A stretch of 64,000 bases of DNA from Prinsepia uniflora. Taxonomy: Eukaryota; Streptophyta; Magnoliopsida; Rosales; Rosaceae. This document shows positions 9,576-22,578 of this stretch, one piece after another. The stretch covers positions 81,836,863 through 81,900,862 of the forward strand of contig CM064861.1 in assembly GCA_032719365.1 (NCBI GenBank), read 5' to 3'. The notes beneath the pieces were generated by a model. It ran no database searches. It had not been told where the DNA came from and saw nothing but the letters and a program-made list of their open reading frames with translations. The position numbers and the translations under genes were made by a program. The stretch's first letter is position 1; every line of letters begins with the position of its first letter.

Positions 9576-12500
9576 TGTAATGACCCGTCCCGAATAACGG
9601 GATTGAATATTAATTAATTATGGTTTAGAATGACTAATCGGGGATTAGTTGAGTGAAATCGGACGAATTGTGCAAAATGACCGTTTTGCCCCTAGCGTGG
9701 GCAAAATGTTGACTTTTAGTTCGGGCGGTCAAACGGACTTTGACTGATGACTGTGACGTAGTTCGGGACGTCACGAGTTCATAGACAGGTGGCACGTTCG
9801 ATTCCGGCATTCGAGGAGAAAGTTATGATGTTCGGAAGTTGAGGGGTATTTTGGTAATTTGGCATAGTAGGGGCCAAATGTTGACTTTTTGATCGGGAGG
9901 TCCGATGGACGAGGGCCAAGGACCGCTACGTAGGTCTCGTCGATACGAATCCAACGACAGGTGGCATGCCGAAATCGGAGATTCGACGACGAAGTTATGG
10001 TCACGGAATCGGGCTCGATTAACCGAACGAACCGGGAATAAAATAATATTTTATTATGAACAGTACCCGGTGACTGTGCACATCCGGATGAGTGACAAGT
10101 GTCACCCATCCCTTGATTCCAGCTCCATGTTTCCCTCCCAACACCATCATTACAACATCATCATTTATCCTTCATCATTTCCTCCATTTTCTCCTTAATT
10201 TTCTCCTTCTTTGTTTTTCTTACCCGTGAGCATTGAGCAGCAGAATTGGAGAGTGTTAGCTGCCATTTCTAACTGGTTTTGAGGGCAAAATCGAGTGCTT
10301 GTTGAGACTAACTCAACTGGGTAAACACGGGAGATTGAGAGTGGCTGAAAACTGGGAATTCGAAAATTGGGTTTTTGGGAGGAAAAATCAAATTGGATGA
10401 ATTGAGCCTTGTTGATCGAAATTGGGTTCAGTTTCAGTCTTCTGGGATTACTACGATCAATTTTGTAGAAGGAACTAAGTGGAATTGAGGTCGAATTGAG
10501 GTAGAACTGAGGAAGGAAACTTTCAGAATTTTCGAGATTGAGTCGAGGAATTGGAGGCTTTGATTGTTGAAATTGAGCTGGGGATTATGTTCCTGAGGAT
10601 CCCACGATGCTTCTGGATCCATCAATTGGAAGAAACTGATTGAGATTGACTGAACTCCATAGTTGCACAGTGACGAAGAATCGAGTTTGAGTCGTGGCGT
10701 TTGAGCCATGAATTGATGCAATTGAGATGGGGAAAGAGTTTACCTGAATCCACTGAAACTTCTGGTTGCATCAATTGCGAGAAATCGATTGAAATTGAGG
10801 GAGTTCTGATGATGAACAGTGTGCGGGGCGTTCTTCGAATGATCAACTGTGATCATGAGGTTTGAGGTAAGTTCGATTGTAATTGTGTCCACAGATCTTA
10901 AATTGAACTTAATTCGAAGCTGTATGAATGCTCAATTGATGAATTCAGTGTGGAATTGACAGAAAACCAAACGGGTCTGATCGCGGGTTAAAGGACCCGT
11001 TTACCAGACAAACGGGTTGAGACGACAGCACTGTAGCTGGCGCGTGGGTTTCACGCGCAGCCACTCACGGCGGCGCGTGAGGGCGCGTCCGGCCTAGTCT
11101 CAAGGTGAGGTCAACATGACTTTTGATCCTCTCAGTGTAACGAACATTTTGACGTTGGTTTCGGGGAAATCGGATATTGTTTCGATAATGTTCCGCGTAT
11201 CCGAAGTTTTGTATTACGTTAAAAATATGTACTTAAATCCCGGAAAAAATTGGGGAAAATTATATGATGTATTTTGAGATGTTAGTAACCCTCTATAATG
11301 ATTTTGGACAGGAGTTGTGATTTCCAGATTTTACGGAAAAACGTGCAGTTCGGAAACGGACCGTTTTGGACGGTGTGTGTGAGTGGACTTTTATTTTCTA
11401 ACCGTGATGCATGCATATATGATTTAAATGCCTTATTATATGATTTTATATGCTTGGGCATGATTTATGTTTCAATCCGGAAATTTCTCGGTTTTATGAT
11501 TATTATATTATTATTTTGGGCGATTTTCGAGAAATTACGAAATTTGGTAAAAATAATGGTTGGACTCGGATTATTGAGTCATGGATTGGAAAATGATGTG
11601 ATGACTCGGGAATGAGTCAATGGTCAATTTCGTGGATTTACGTGAAAATGGCAACGGAGGTTGCAACGCATAGATTTGCGTGATAATGTTATTTTGGGCA
11701 TGAGAACCCAAGTGAATAGTGATTTTGACTCGGATTTGGAGTCACCTGCGAATTTGTGAAATTAATGATTTATTGGGAATTTATGATTATTTTAATCAGT
11801 CTTTCAGGCACGTTTTACGAGGAACGTGCAAATGATGTTTTGGGCTAGGCCCGGAGTCTAAATGATTTCTAAAATGATATTCTGACTTGGTTGGTGAGTC
11901 AATAATGATTTCCGGATTATTCTATTGATTTAAATGTGATTTTAACGGTTTATGTGTAAAAGGTATTTTGGGCTTGAGACCCGGTTGAGAATGACCTTGA
12001 CTTGGTATGAAGTCAAGATTTGATTGAAATGTTTTGGGATGTAATTCCCGGGATGGTTTTCATTGTGATTGTGATATTCCCAGACGGTCGGAGCTTGGGG
12101 GATTACCCAGACGACTGGATCTTGGGGGATGTGATTGTAGGATCATGAGTTGATCCTATGATAGTCAGCTTCTCGGATGAGACTGAGCCTGGATGTACCA
12201 CTCGGAGGTGTCTGAACCTGGGGATGTGTTCGCCCAGAGGTGACTGAGCCCGAGGGGGTTGAGCCTAGAGGTGTCTGTTCCCGAGAGAGTGACTGGATAT
12301 TGGCCTTCGCGTAGTGCAGCACTTGTGAGTAGTGCAGTTTGATTGATTGTGCACTTGTGAGTAGTGCGGATTGATTGGATTGATATATGTATTGTGCACT
12401 TGTGATTAGTGCTGATTGATGTTATTTGTGATGACGTACTGGTATGGAGTACGGGTTTTTGGTCTTTATGGCCAGTGATTATGTCTTCACATGTTTTGGC

Positions 12501-12890
12501 CTGAGAGCCGGGATTTGATGTTTTATAACATGAACTGATTTGGTGAACATGAGTTTGATGGACCATGGGAAAATATGTTTTGATTTTATCGGTCACTCAT
12601 GTTTTACGATATGCATGCAAGTTTGTGAAAACTGGAGGGTAAGATTGTATTTTGATAAATGTTTTTATAAGAGGTCATTTTTGTCCACTCACACCTTTTC
12701 TGTTTTGTGACCCTCCAGGCCGTGGTACGACGTTCGGGACAGATCGTGAGGCAGTGACAGCAGCAGAAATCCGCGCGAACATCCCTTGTCTGGCAAGCAC
12801 TGAAGGGGAGTTTCGGACCTTTAGTTGACTTGTCAGACGGGAGCAGGACCGGGCATGGTTTTTGACGTCCAGTTGGGACGGGTCCTGTCA
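9576..12890 (+). repeat. E2 3' LTR
   Basis: A near-identical copy of 3521-6836 that ends GGGTCCTGTCA. It differs by about 30 single bases and one 1-bp indel in a G run (6034 versus about 12100). Several features are better preserved here than in the 5' copy, such as the second ACGT site of the first U3 module (gacgtcacgag). Confidence 0.95.
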
Positions 12891-12895
12891 TCATT

Positions 12896-15800
12896 TGTCA
12901 GTCCACGCTGACACCACCAGCCAAACTGTCACCGCTAAGCTTTACTACCCTGATAAACCCCCAACCATCAGCCAGTCAGTGACAACACCACGCACTACAT
13001 CACTCTCGATGTAGCGTAAGATCAACCACATGATCTCAATTTGCAGGGCAAGCCCAATCCTGCGACACAAAATAATCTCAATGTCCATAATCGCCAACTC
13101 CCTCAGCGAACCAAAACGCTGGGAAATCACGGTGTGATCAAGTCACATAAGGCTACTCGTGGTCACTTAGACCACCAATTCACTCATCCTGAGTGTACGT
13201 ATACTGTTAATTCCCTCAGTCAAGTGGTGTAACTGGAACGCATTGAATACCGGCCCAGCAGTGATCACACATCACAATACTAGGGTTCCACTAGCCAACC
13301 ATGGCTAAGAGCACCTGCTCATACAACCACTGAACCCGACAAGATCAAACTGCACAGCGCACGGTATCCAATGTCCAGTCCACGATCACAACCAAACAAA
13401 TGATATCGGAACCAAGCCGATCACCATCACGTTTGATCACACACCACAGGTACATCCCATGTACCGCCATTAGGCACCACCCGGCCAAACCAGTATCAAT
13501 CATCGTACAACGTACCCTGTACGTACCTCAATCCATCAATCTGCCTATAGCCACCCAGGTCATAGCCAAACACGTTCCAATAATGAAGTACCCTTGCCCA
13601 AACCAACATGAGACAAAGCGAACTCCACCCATCATCCAGTTCTAGTTCCGAATCCGAATTCGCAATTTCGTAAGAAATTCCGAATCCAAACCCAAACATC
13701 ATATTTTTATTCCATGTCCAAATCCGAATCCGAAATCATTATTCCGTAAGCTAGCATTGGAATAATCATTCCGCACCCAAATCCGGTAATCCATTTTCGA
13801 GCTTCGCAATCGAATCCTGAATCGTCACCCAGAAATTCGATTCCAAAACCCAAAATCTCGTTTACGTCCATCAAGACGTAACATAACCGATCCTATCGGT
13901 TATCTGCTCAAAGCACTCGATTGACTTCATATGGAAGCCAATCCCAATACTATCACGTCAAAGGTTGACAAAATCCGACCACATCGGAAACCTACTCACC
14001 CGAGTCACCAACCATATGGACTCACTCCGAAAAGAAGTTCAATCCCGTCATTTACGACTCGCATACCAAGGTAAGAGTGATAAACTCACACCCAATCTGG
14101 ATCATCAAGATCACGACCCAGATCCAACACTACGTCATCCGACAAGTAATACCACGATCCTAGATCGTCACATCGACCAAGCCGACAACATCAAAAATCA
14201 GATCCACCTAGGATCCACACATGCTCACATAGCTAACAATCCATCTGAAAGCTGATCGTAGGGTCTTACACCCTCAATTGAATCATTCGTCAAATTTCCC
14301 TTGGTGGAAAGATGGCCACGCATTTCACCACCAAATCCAAAATCATACACAACTTCTTGTGTCCAATGACCCCAAGCCAAACATGGGTCCACCTACCAAT
14401 ACACGCTCAACGTACTGGTAACAACAATCATCATCTGCCACGGCAGGAAATATGAAATCCCACATCAATACCACGAATGGTTTTCCTCGAATTTTCCAAT
14501 TTCAATAATTTCCTTGTACTTCCTGGGGATATAAGCAGTACACAATCTTACCAATCTCGGAGCTGACAACAACTCCAAATCCACCAATTCTCATGACATA
14601 GGGAACATCATCCCTAGATTCCTCAAGTTTCAATCATACCTTAATATCCATTCATCACTTGTCATCATATACCTGTTAGGACTTATCCCAACACATCACG
14701 ACCTCCACTGGATCCCATCCAGTCCAAGACTCAACCACCACTGAGTCGCAGATACCAATCATCGGTTCATCATGACAGTGTCACACCACAACTGGTGGCT
14801 CATCGTCAACACAATTTCTGACACCAGCACCAGCGCTAGTACCAGCACCAACGCACCATCATCAACACTAGTATCAGCACACATGCATCCATACTAGTAT
14901 TGGCATAAGGGTACCATCATACCAACATCCATACATAGCACTCGAACATCCACACTAGCACACGAACACCCATGCTAGCACACTGTGTGCAAAGTTGTTA
15001 CCCTGGATCTCCGTTCATTCCGAACGACGACCCCGTAACACCACTCGTACCTCACGACTATGGGTACCTCCAATTTTTGCCATCAGCACGTCAGGATAAT
15101 GGACGTTCCCTGAACATCCCCAAGTGTCAAAACCACACTAAATATCCTCGATAGCCAGTTATCTCGACACAACTGCCGACCAACAGTCATCGTTGTCAAG
15201 ATCCGTATCCACACATCACACTCACATCCGATCCAATACGGGGTCCCATATTTTATCTCATAACCGCATCCGTGGATCAAATCCCATAATCCAGACTAGA
15301 CTCACTAGAGTCATCCACATGGTCATCCATGACCTCAGCCGCACGTCGCAGCACAAATCCTTAATTAAAGTTCACTTTTCCTGCCCATCAATTATAAATT
15401 AGGGTTCCAAAATCACACCCTAGGGTTTCACTGAACCCAACTGCCCTCTGCAGTAAAATCCACAACCTGACCGACTCCGCGGTCCTGACCTCGCATAGAC
15501 GTCAAATCCAATCCAATCGTCAACTCAACATGGGTTCCATCGTGGGTTCCACCACGAAGGTCATCGGCTAACTCCGATGCACCAACACCCCGAACATTAG
15601 CCAACACTACCAGGGTCCATAATCTAGACCATCACTCAACTGAGTTTCGCATTTCCATAACATTATTCAAATGGGGTTCCCTGAACCCAGCTGTGCCGAG
15701 TGGCACAACAATCCATCATCACATGACCGAACCGACGGTCCCACATTACCAGTTAATCGTATACAACCCCACTTAGGTTGAATCGCGTCAATGCACGGCG

Positions 15801-15936
15801 TATCGGGTCAAACACACCCAATCCACCATACAAACCAAAAACTATCTATCAGGTTGACAACGGAACAACAGCCCAAAGAGACATCACACCCTCGACCTTC
15901 GCGCACAGAAGAGCAAAACCTGGCTCTGATACCACT
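12896..15936 (-). mobile_element. E1 internal region, 5' part (non-coding)
   Basis: Read on the minus strand from the primer-binding site at 15934 downward, this 3 kb has no Gag-like or Pol-like frame; the longest ORFs are about 100 codons and do not resemble known domains. The left 1.3 kb is homologous to the E2 tail. An irregular run of AGTACCAGCAC/ACTAGTATCAGCAC-like short repeats lies at about 14820-14910. Confidence 0.75.
15921..15934 (-). promoter_or_regulatory. E1 primer-binding site (tRNA-iMet)
   Basis: The minus strand reads TGGTATCAGAGCCA two bases inside the 5' LTR boundary at 15937. It matches the initiator methionine tRNA 3' end and fixes the E1 orientation as minus. Confidence 0.95.
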
Positions 15937-18900
15937 TGACACGACCCATCCCAATCCCCCCGGGATTACCATGGAATGTGACGTGCTCCCATCTGACAAG
16001 AGGCGTCAGACAAGGGATAACCGATTGCCATTGCCCAAACGGGCTTCCAGAGTGCGGAAGGATCGATGGAGGAGGTGTGCGATGCTCAAGTCTCTGCTGG
16101 AGTCATATCCGGAATCAACCTGAAGGGCATTAAAACAAAAGCTATGAGTGGACGAAAATAAACAAGTCTGTTTAAAACATTTATAAGACATTTATGCCCC
16201 TCAGTAAAAAAACATATGCATGCCACATCATTTAAAACCATATATCATATAATATGAACCATAAACATAGTTTTAGCCACTGCACCATACACTCCAATCC
16301 GACATCCCTGATGTCTGACGTCCCTGACGTCAATAAGGTCACAATCACAAGGCTACACGTGCCACTCGGGTCTCAATTTCCGAGTTCAATCCCCGAACCC
16401 CGTTCAGGTACAGCATCCCCGATGCTTAGCGTCATAGACGCTGGACGTACTAGACGCCCGTGACCTCTCCGGGGTACCTCATCCGGAGGAGACAATATAA
16501 TATGGAAGGATCTATACAGTGCAGTACCAAATACATTTTATCGATATCCACATGCAAGGCATATATATATATATACATGGATAAACTCCAGACCAATCTT
16601 TAAGTTTCATCAGACGGGTCTCAAGCCCAAATACCGTGAAACGTGCCATAACCATATTTTCCATATCATCAAAACCACTATTGTTTTTAGCATGTGAATA
16701 TATATAAAATGTAAACCAGAAAACATTTATTCAATTCCGTTTTAGGGTCCCCGACCCGCAATCACATGTAGAAGTCAACTGGGCCCCTGGCCCGATTTCA
16801 TAAGTTAACGGGGCCCCTGGCCCGATTCACAAGTTAACTGGGCCCCTGGCCCGATTCCATAAATCAACTGGGCCCCTGGCCCAATTTCACTTTATCAAAT
16901 TTGTAACCGTTTCATGAAATCATATCCAACCACAGTTTTGGAAATCCGTGCAAATCTAGAAAAATCTCGATTTACGTGCAAACACGTAAATCGCCTCGAA
17001 ATGTGTGAAACCAATTAAATTCACCGATATCCAAAGTAAATCATTAAATCATCATTATAACAATCATGAAATAGTTATGCATGCATCGAATTTATAAAAC
17101 CAATGTCCACTCACAGACCGTTTAACCGAGCGCCTCGACACGCGTGCCATAGGCCTTCCCGGGCCACATCACTATCACCAGGACTCCCAATCCTGTTCAA
17201 ATTACATTAGAGGGTCACTAACCTCTACATTAACATCCGATCAACACGAAACCAACGCCAAAATGTTCGTTACATTGTATAGGATGAAAGTCATGTTGAC
17301 CTCACCTCGAGATTCGTGCCCACACACCGTCACGCGCCGCCGTGAGTGGCTGCGCGTGAAAGCCACGCTGTAACACCCCGAACATTCGAGGATTTTAATA
17401 TTGTATTTTAATGTGTGAATTGACGCTTTTACCCTTGTGATTGGTATGGTCAAATTGTTGACTTTTTGATTGATGAACTAAATGGACCTTGACCTATGAC
17501 CGTGACGTAGTACGGGACGTCACGAGTTCATAGACAGGTGGCACGTCCAATTCGGACGATCAGGGAAAAAGTTATGACTATCGGAAGTTCAGGGGCATTA
17601 CCGTAAGTTGGACTTCACGGGCGTAAATGTTGACTTTTCGTTGACAATTAATTTTCACGCGACTCAAGGACCGATAGGTAGGTCTCGACGTCCTGAGTCC
17701 GTAGACAGGCGGCACGCCGAAATCGGACTTCGTATGGCTGAGTTACGGGTCTAGGAAGTGAAGGGCATTTTGGTAATTTCTGAACTAGGGGCATTTTGGT
17801 CATTTCACCCCTGGTCACTGTAGAAACCGCGGGGGACCAATTGCTGCACCACCGTGTGCGGTGGTTCTGGGTCTCAATTGTTAAATCAGTGTGTGAGTTG
17901 GAAAGTTGGGATTGTTTAAAACCTTATAAACATCAGAACGTGGCTGATCATGGACACCATTTGTTAATTCAAGATTCGAACTTTTGCGGGAAACATTTCT
18001 CAGTGGACAGTGAGGCTTCCACGAGCTGTTGGCTGGCAAGGATTGTTTAAACTGAGTGGAATTTAAGTGTGCTTCACTCTGCTGCAGTAAGGGCTGAGAA
18101 TTGGAGAGGAAAACCAGAGAATTCAGTTTCTGGAAAATTGGAGGGAATTTCGGAGTTTAATTTATGGTGCTTGACGGACCAAACCAAGGCCTGGTTTAGT
18201 CTTCTGGGAGTATTTGGAACTCAACCACATCGAAATTGAAGGCTAACAGTCGCGGTTGAGCTAGGACGGAGGCTGCTGTTTTCAGGGAAGTTGCAGAGCT
18301 TGGGACGGCAACCTACAGGTACTTTCAGACACAATTGATTGTTCATTTTGGTTCGTTTTGATCCTGTTATGCTTCCTGTGAAGTTAATTGGACAATGGGT
18401 TTGAAACCAGGAAGTTCTGGTGATTGACCCGATTGGTTGATCGCGGGTCGATGGGTCGTTTGGGGATGTGTCGAGGTTGATTTTTGTCATAGAACCTAAA
18501 TTGGATAGTTAATGAACATGTTATGATCAAATTGGAATGAAATCGAGAGAGAATTGATGGGTATTCAACCGGGTCAAGCCGCGGGTGGCAGGCCCGTATT
18601 ACAGACAAACGGGTGAAGGAGGTGACACTGTAGCTACAGTGTCAGGCGCGTGACTTTCACGCGCAGCCACTTTGGGCGGCGCGTGAGGGCGAGTTGGACC
18701 TTATCTCCGATCACGATCAACATGACTTTTGTTCCTCTCATCATTCTGAACATTTTTGGTGATTTAACCATGTTGATCTGAGATAAGCTTTGATGGGTCA
18801 GTTTAGGGCCGGTTACCTCGGGAAACGTGTTGTACGGTTTCCCCGGGCCGGTTTCTATTTCGGACTTTGTGGTTAAACGTTTAAGACTTGTAGTGACCCT

Positions 18901-21279
18901 TACATGTGTTTTGGACTGACAGGAATTGTACGATAATCCCAGTACAAGTACGTACGCGCAGGTTCACCGCGGGATCGTACTGTGAGTGGGCCCGTTTTCA
19001 TTAAACCCTTGCATGCTTAAATGTTTTCTGATTTACTTATATGTTCACATGCTGGAATCTATAAATGGTTTTGATGATTTCGAGATTTCGGTTATGGCAC
19101 GTTTCACGGTAATTGGGCATGGGACTCGTTTGATGAAACGTAATGATCGGGTCAGATTTTACCTATGTATACATATATGTTTGCATGTGGATATCAATAA
19201 AATGTATTTGGTACTGCACTGTATAGATCCTTCCATATTATATTGTCTCCTCCGGATGAGGTACCCCGGAGAGGTCACGGACGCCTAGAATGTCCAGCGT
19301 CTACGACGCTAAGCATCGGGGATGCTGTAACCGAACAGGGTTCGGGGATTGAACTCGGAATTGAGACCCGAGTGGCACGCGTAGCCTTGTGATTGTGACC
19401 TTATTGGACGTCAGGGACGTCAGACATCGGGGATGTCGGGATTGGAGTGTATAGTGTAGTGGCTAAAATTATGGTTATGGTTTTATTACATGCCTTATGA
19501 TTCATATTATATTATTTATGATTTTAAATGATGCTGCATGCATGTTTGGAAAACGGAGGGGTAAATTATATGTTTTACTATCCAATGATTTTATAAACTT
19601 GAGTTCGGTCCACTCACTCTTAATGTTTTGATAACCCCTCCAGGTCGTGAAACTGAGGTAGAGGAGGAACCTGAGGTTGAGGCATAGATCTACTTCTGCG
19701 TACCTGATCCCCTGTTGGGCGGTGTACCCGCAGGTTTACTTTAGAGTCGTGCTCGCAACTTGTAATTTTGGATTTCATCCCTTGTCTGACATTCGTTTAA
19801 TTCGGATTTGATGTATGACTTTAATTTGGTTATTTATGCATTTAAATGTTTTGAGGTCAAAATTGGTATGAATTATTGGGTGTCGGACGGGAGCAGGGCA
19901 CGTCCCCTTGTGGTCCCTGTGGGATCGGGGCGGGTCGTGTCACACGCGCCTGCTACAGTGACTGCACAGTGATCTCCTTCACCCAAATGACTGGTAAACG
20001 GGTTGAAAACCCCGCGATAAGACCCGGTCCAAATCCTAGCAATTCGACACCGATTCCATCAATTCAAAAGTCCGTTAGCATCGAATTAGATTCAATTAGG
20101 GATCTGTGGTCTAAATTACACACAATCTTACCTCAAACCTTAAGATCAAGGATGATCACACGAAGAACAATCCGATCCCTGTTCATCATCCGAAATCCTC
20201 CCATGTCAATCGATTCTTTCAATTGATGCATCCATTAGCATCGTGAGGTCATAATGAACTCAATCCCTAGTCCAATTGCATCACTCCAAGCTTCAAATCC
20301 CACGACTCAAGCTCGAAATTTCTGAAGCTACAGTAGTTCTGTTCTTCCTCAAACGGGCCTCAATTCGCTTCGTTCCTTCGACGAAAATGATCGTGGCAAT
20401 CCCAGAAGACTCAAACTAATCTCCAATTTGATCGTCAAGGCCCAAATCTTCCAATTCGATTTTCCCCCCGAATTTCAGAATTTTCGAAATTCCAGCCCCC
20501 AGCTCTCAATTAGTCCCTCGTGTTTTCCCAATTCAATCCAGTCTCAATTCTCACCAATTTCGTTCACAAATTCAGTGGATAGAGAGGAGATTAAGGGTAG
20601 AAGAAAATTGAAGTTTGGTTGTTCACGGTTGAAGAAGTCTGAAGAGATTAATGGAGGAATAATTCAGTTAATTAATCAAATAACACAATCATAATGTTCC
20701 CCCATGTTACAATTATACTAAACAATTCAGGGATAGATCGCACTAGCCATCCACCAAGCTCAATCATGGCTCCAACTCACGGCTGTTCAAAATCACAGTC
20801 CAAATTACCATTCTGCCCTTGTGCAGAAAATTACCAAAATGCCCCTCACGCATCCTGACCCGTAACTCGGTCATACGAACTCCGATTGATGCGTGCCGCC
20901 TGTCATTGGATTCGTATCGACGATACCTACGTAACGGTCCTTGGCCCCCGGCCATCGGACCTCCCGATCAAAAAGTCAACATTTCCCCTTATATCGTCCA
21001 AATTACGAAAATGCCCTTGCACTTCCGTACATCATAACTTTCACCACGAACGTCGAAATCGAACGTGCCACCTGTCTATGAACTCGTGACGTCCCGAACT
21101 ACGTCACGGTCATCGGTCAAAGTCTATTTGACCATCCAATTTAAAAGTCAACGTTTTGCCCACGCCCAGGGGCAAAACGGTCACTTTGCACAATTCGTCC
21201 GAAATCGCTCAACTAATCCCAGATTAGTAAATCACAATTAAATATTATTAAATCCCGATATTCGGGACGGGTCGTTACA
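15937..21279 (-). repeat. E1 5' LTR (split by a solo LTR)
   Basis: Left edge TGACACGACCCATCCC, right edge GGGTCGTTACA. After removing the nested solo LTR (17369-19942) and one target duplication it is about 2.76 kb and matches 576-3200. It retains the ATGAGTGGAC block (about 16143) that the left copy has lost, and the second block GTCCACTCAC near 17105. Confidence 0.9.
17369..19942 (+). repeat. Solo LTR nested in the E1 5' LTR
   Basis: Starts TGTAACACCCCGAAC, ends GGGCGGGTCGTGTCA, and is flanked by the perfect duplication CACGC (17364-17368 and 19943-19947). No primer-binding site, polypurine tract or coding domain lies inside, so it is a solo LTR left by LTR-LTR recombination. It carries the W-box module, the CGTGACGT/ACGTCACG pair near 17501-17524, GTGAGTGGGC (about 18981) and GTCCACTCAC (about 19606). 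It is related to the LTR at 45598-48417. Confidence 0.92.
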
Positions 21280-21284
21280 CCACT

Positions 21285-22471
21285 GGTCAGCTTCTCTGCC
21301 TTAGAGGTCGGATCGTTATCTCCCATCATTGCTTCCCTTATGATCAACCCCTCTTTGCCTTTCGGAAACTTGAAGGACTTGGTTAGCTCAGCAGGCTCAT
21401 TCAACGAGGGGAATTACAACGGTAGATTGGGATTGAAGAACAGAATACGTTGCGTAATCTCGTCTTCCACTTTGGCCAAGGCAAGATCCATATAATCCTA
21501 GAAGTGCCAATCATTCATGAAGTGCTCGGGCATCTCATGCCGATTAGCCGCAAGACATTTGTTCATGTGCTCAATTTCTTCCTCATTCCCTAGGAGCACC
21601 GCCAGCAAACCATCTCGATTGTCCAGCTCCTTCTGGAAGACGTGGATCGTTTCCTCTATCTCGGTCGTTGTTTTCTCGGTAGCCTCAGACCGCTGCTTTA
21701 AGCGTCGAACCTTCCATTCCAGATCAGCCAAGTGCTTTAGGGCAAGATTGACCTCCTACTCTTTGCCCTTGAGCTTCTCCACCCTCTATCGAATAGCCTT
21801 CCAATCGGTCTCAAGCCTCTGAGCATGCTTGGCTGACTTCTGTAATGCAATGTACACCTTGCCAAAGCACTGCCAAACCATACACACTTGATCAAAAATC
21901 AAGGTTCACAAGTACAAACGTACATATATGAAAATTGACAGACATAATCGGAAGGACATGAACACTTACATGAGCTTACTCGGCTATAACCTTCGCAAAC
22001 CAATCAGGGAGACTAGCTGTGCTCATCTTTTCAATCTCTAATAACAACTTCTAAGAGCCGAGAAACAACGCAATGACAACCAACACCACATTTAGGTGCT
22101 TGTAATTGATCACCTGTGCCTAGCTGTGCTCAACCTTTGAGGATCGAACCACATCAACCTTGTCGGTCAGCTCAGCAATGCATGATCTAAGACTGTGAAA
22201 AAAGATTGGCTTCTTAAGTGGCTTAGGCGTGGTCCTCGACGGCAGATCAAGTCGAGGTTCCTTGGATGCCCTATCCCAGATAGTCTCAATACCTCTGATC
22301 TGCGTAGACTTCTTCTTGTGCTGATCGGCACCCCCATCCACGACTACTCCCAGAATCGGTGTTGATTGCTTCTTTTCGATTAGCTTCTACCACTGAATCC
22401 TATCTTAGTATGTCTCTCATTTGGTAAATCATTTCAGACTGACTTGAGGGCCCCCTTTTGAACGAGCCGAA
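21285..22471 (-). pseudogene. Antisense extra ORF, coiled-coil part (degenerate)
   Basis: The minus-strand frame contains a heptad-rich coiled coil at about 21498-21850 (for example LEWKVRRLKQRSEATEKTT). A conserved-looking stretch continues to the E1 insertion site. Several in-frame stops (for example fwd cta at 21498) show it is dead. A probable intron of about 100 bp lies at 21870-21969, with donor GTAAGTGTT and acceptor TTTGGCAG on the minus strand. Upstream, around 22120-22471, a polar basic stretch continues with more stops. Such coiled-coil ORFs with a Transposase_28-like N-terminus are known as antisense extra ORFs of Tat-lineage elements; I infer that identity here. The LTR at 22472 cuts it off from its N-terminal part. 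Confidence 0.55.
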
Positions 22472-22578
22472 TGACACGACCCATCCAAAATCCACCCTGG
22501 ATTAATGTGGGATGTGCCATGCTCTCGTCTGACACCCTGTGTTAGACCAGGGATACGCCAGGATTTGTGGCGGCATGT

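Larger units (their letters stand above)
3521..12890 (+). mobile_element. E2: full-length gag-only Ty3/gypsy element with 3.3 kb LTRs
   Basis: A complete plus-strand element bounded by the perfect duplication TCATT (3516-3520 and 12891-12895). It has two LTRs of 3316 and 3315 bp, a primer-binding site at 6840-6851, a gag region at 6881-7735, a non-coding tail, and a polypurine tract at 9562-9574. There is no protease, RT, RNase H or integrase, so it is a TR-GAG/LARD-type non-autonomous element. The LTRs are long relative to the 2.74 kb internal region. By eye I count about 30 substitutions between the LTRs (roughly 1%), many of them C/T or G/A at CpG, so this is a recent insertion. It sits inside the internal region of E1. 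Confidence 0.95.
576..21279 (-). mobile_element. E1: full-length non-autonomous LTR retrotransposon (interrupted)
   Basis: A complete minus-strand LTR element flanked by the perfect 5-bp duplication CCACT (571-575 and 21280-21284). Its 3' LTR is 576-3200 and its 5' LTR is 15937-21279. A polypurine tract adjoins the left LTR, and a tRNA-iMet primer-binding site adjoins the right LTR. Without inserts the internal region is only about 3.4 kb (3201-3515 and 12896-15936) and shows no gag, protease, RT, RNase H or integrase motif, so it is LARD-like and must be mobilised in trans. The inserts are E2 (3521-12890) in the internal region and a solo LTR (17369-19942) in the 5' LTR. The internal part resembles the non-coding tail of E2, so the two are related. 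Confidence 0.9.

Noticed and set aside
22120..22341. Separate small gene on the minus strand
   Set aside because: Continuous with the degenerate antisense ORF of the Tat-like element, with in-frame stops on both sides.
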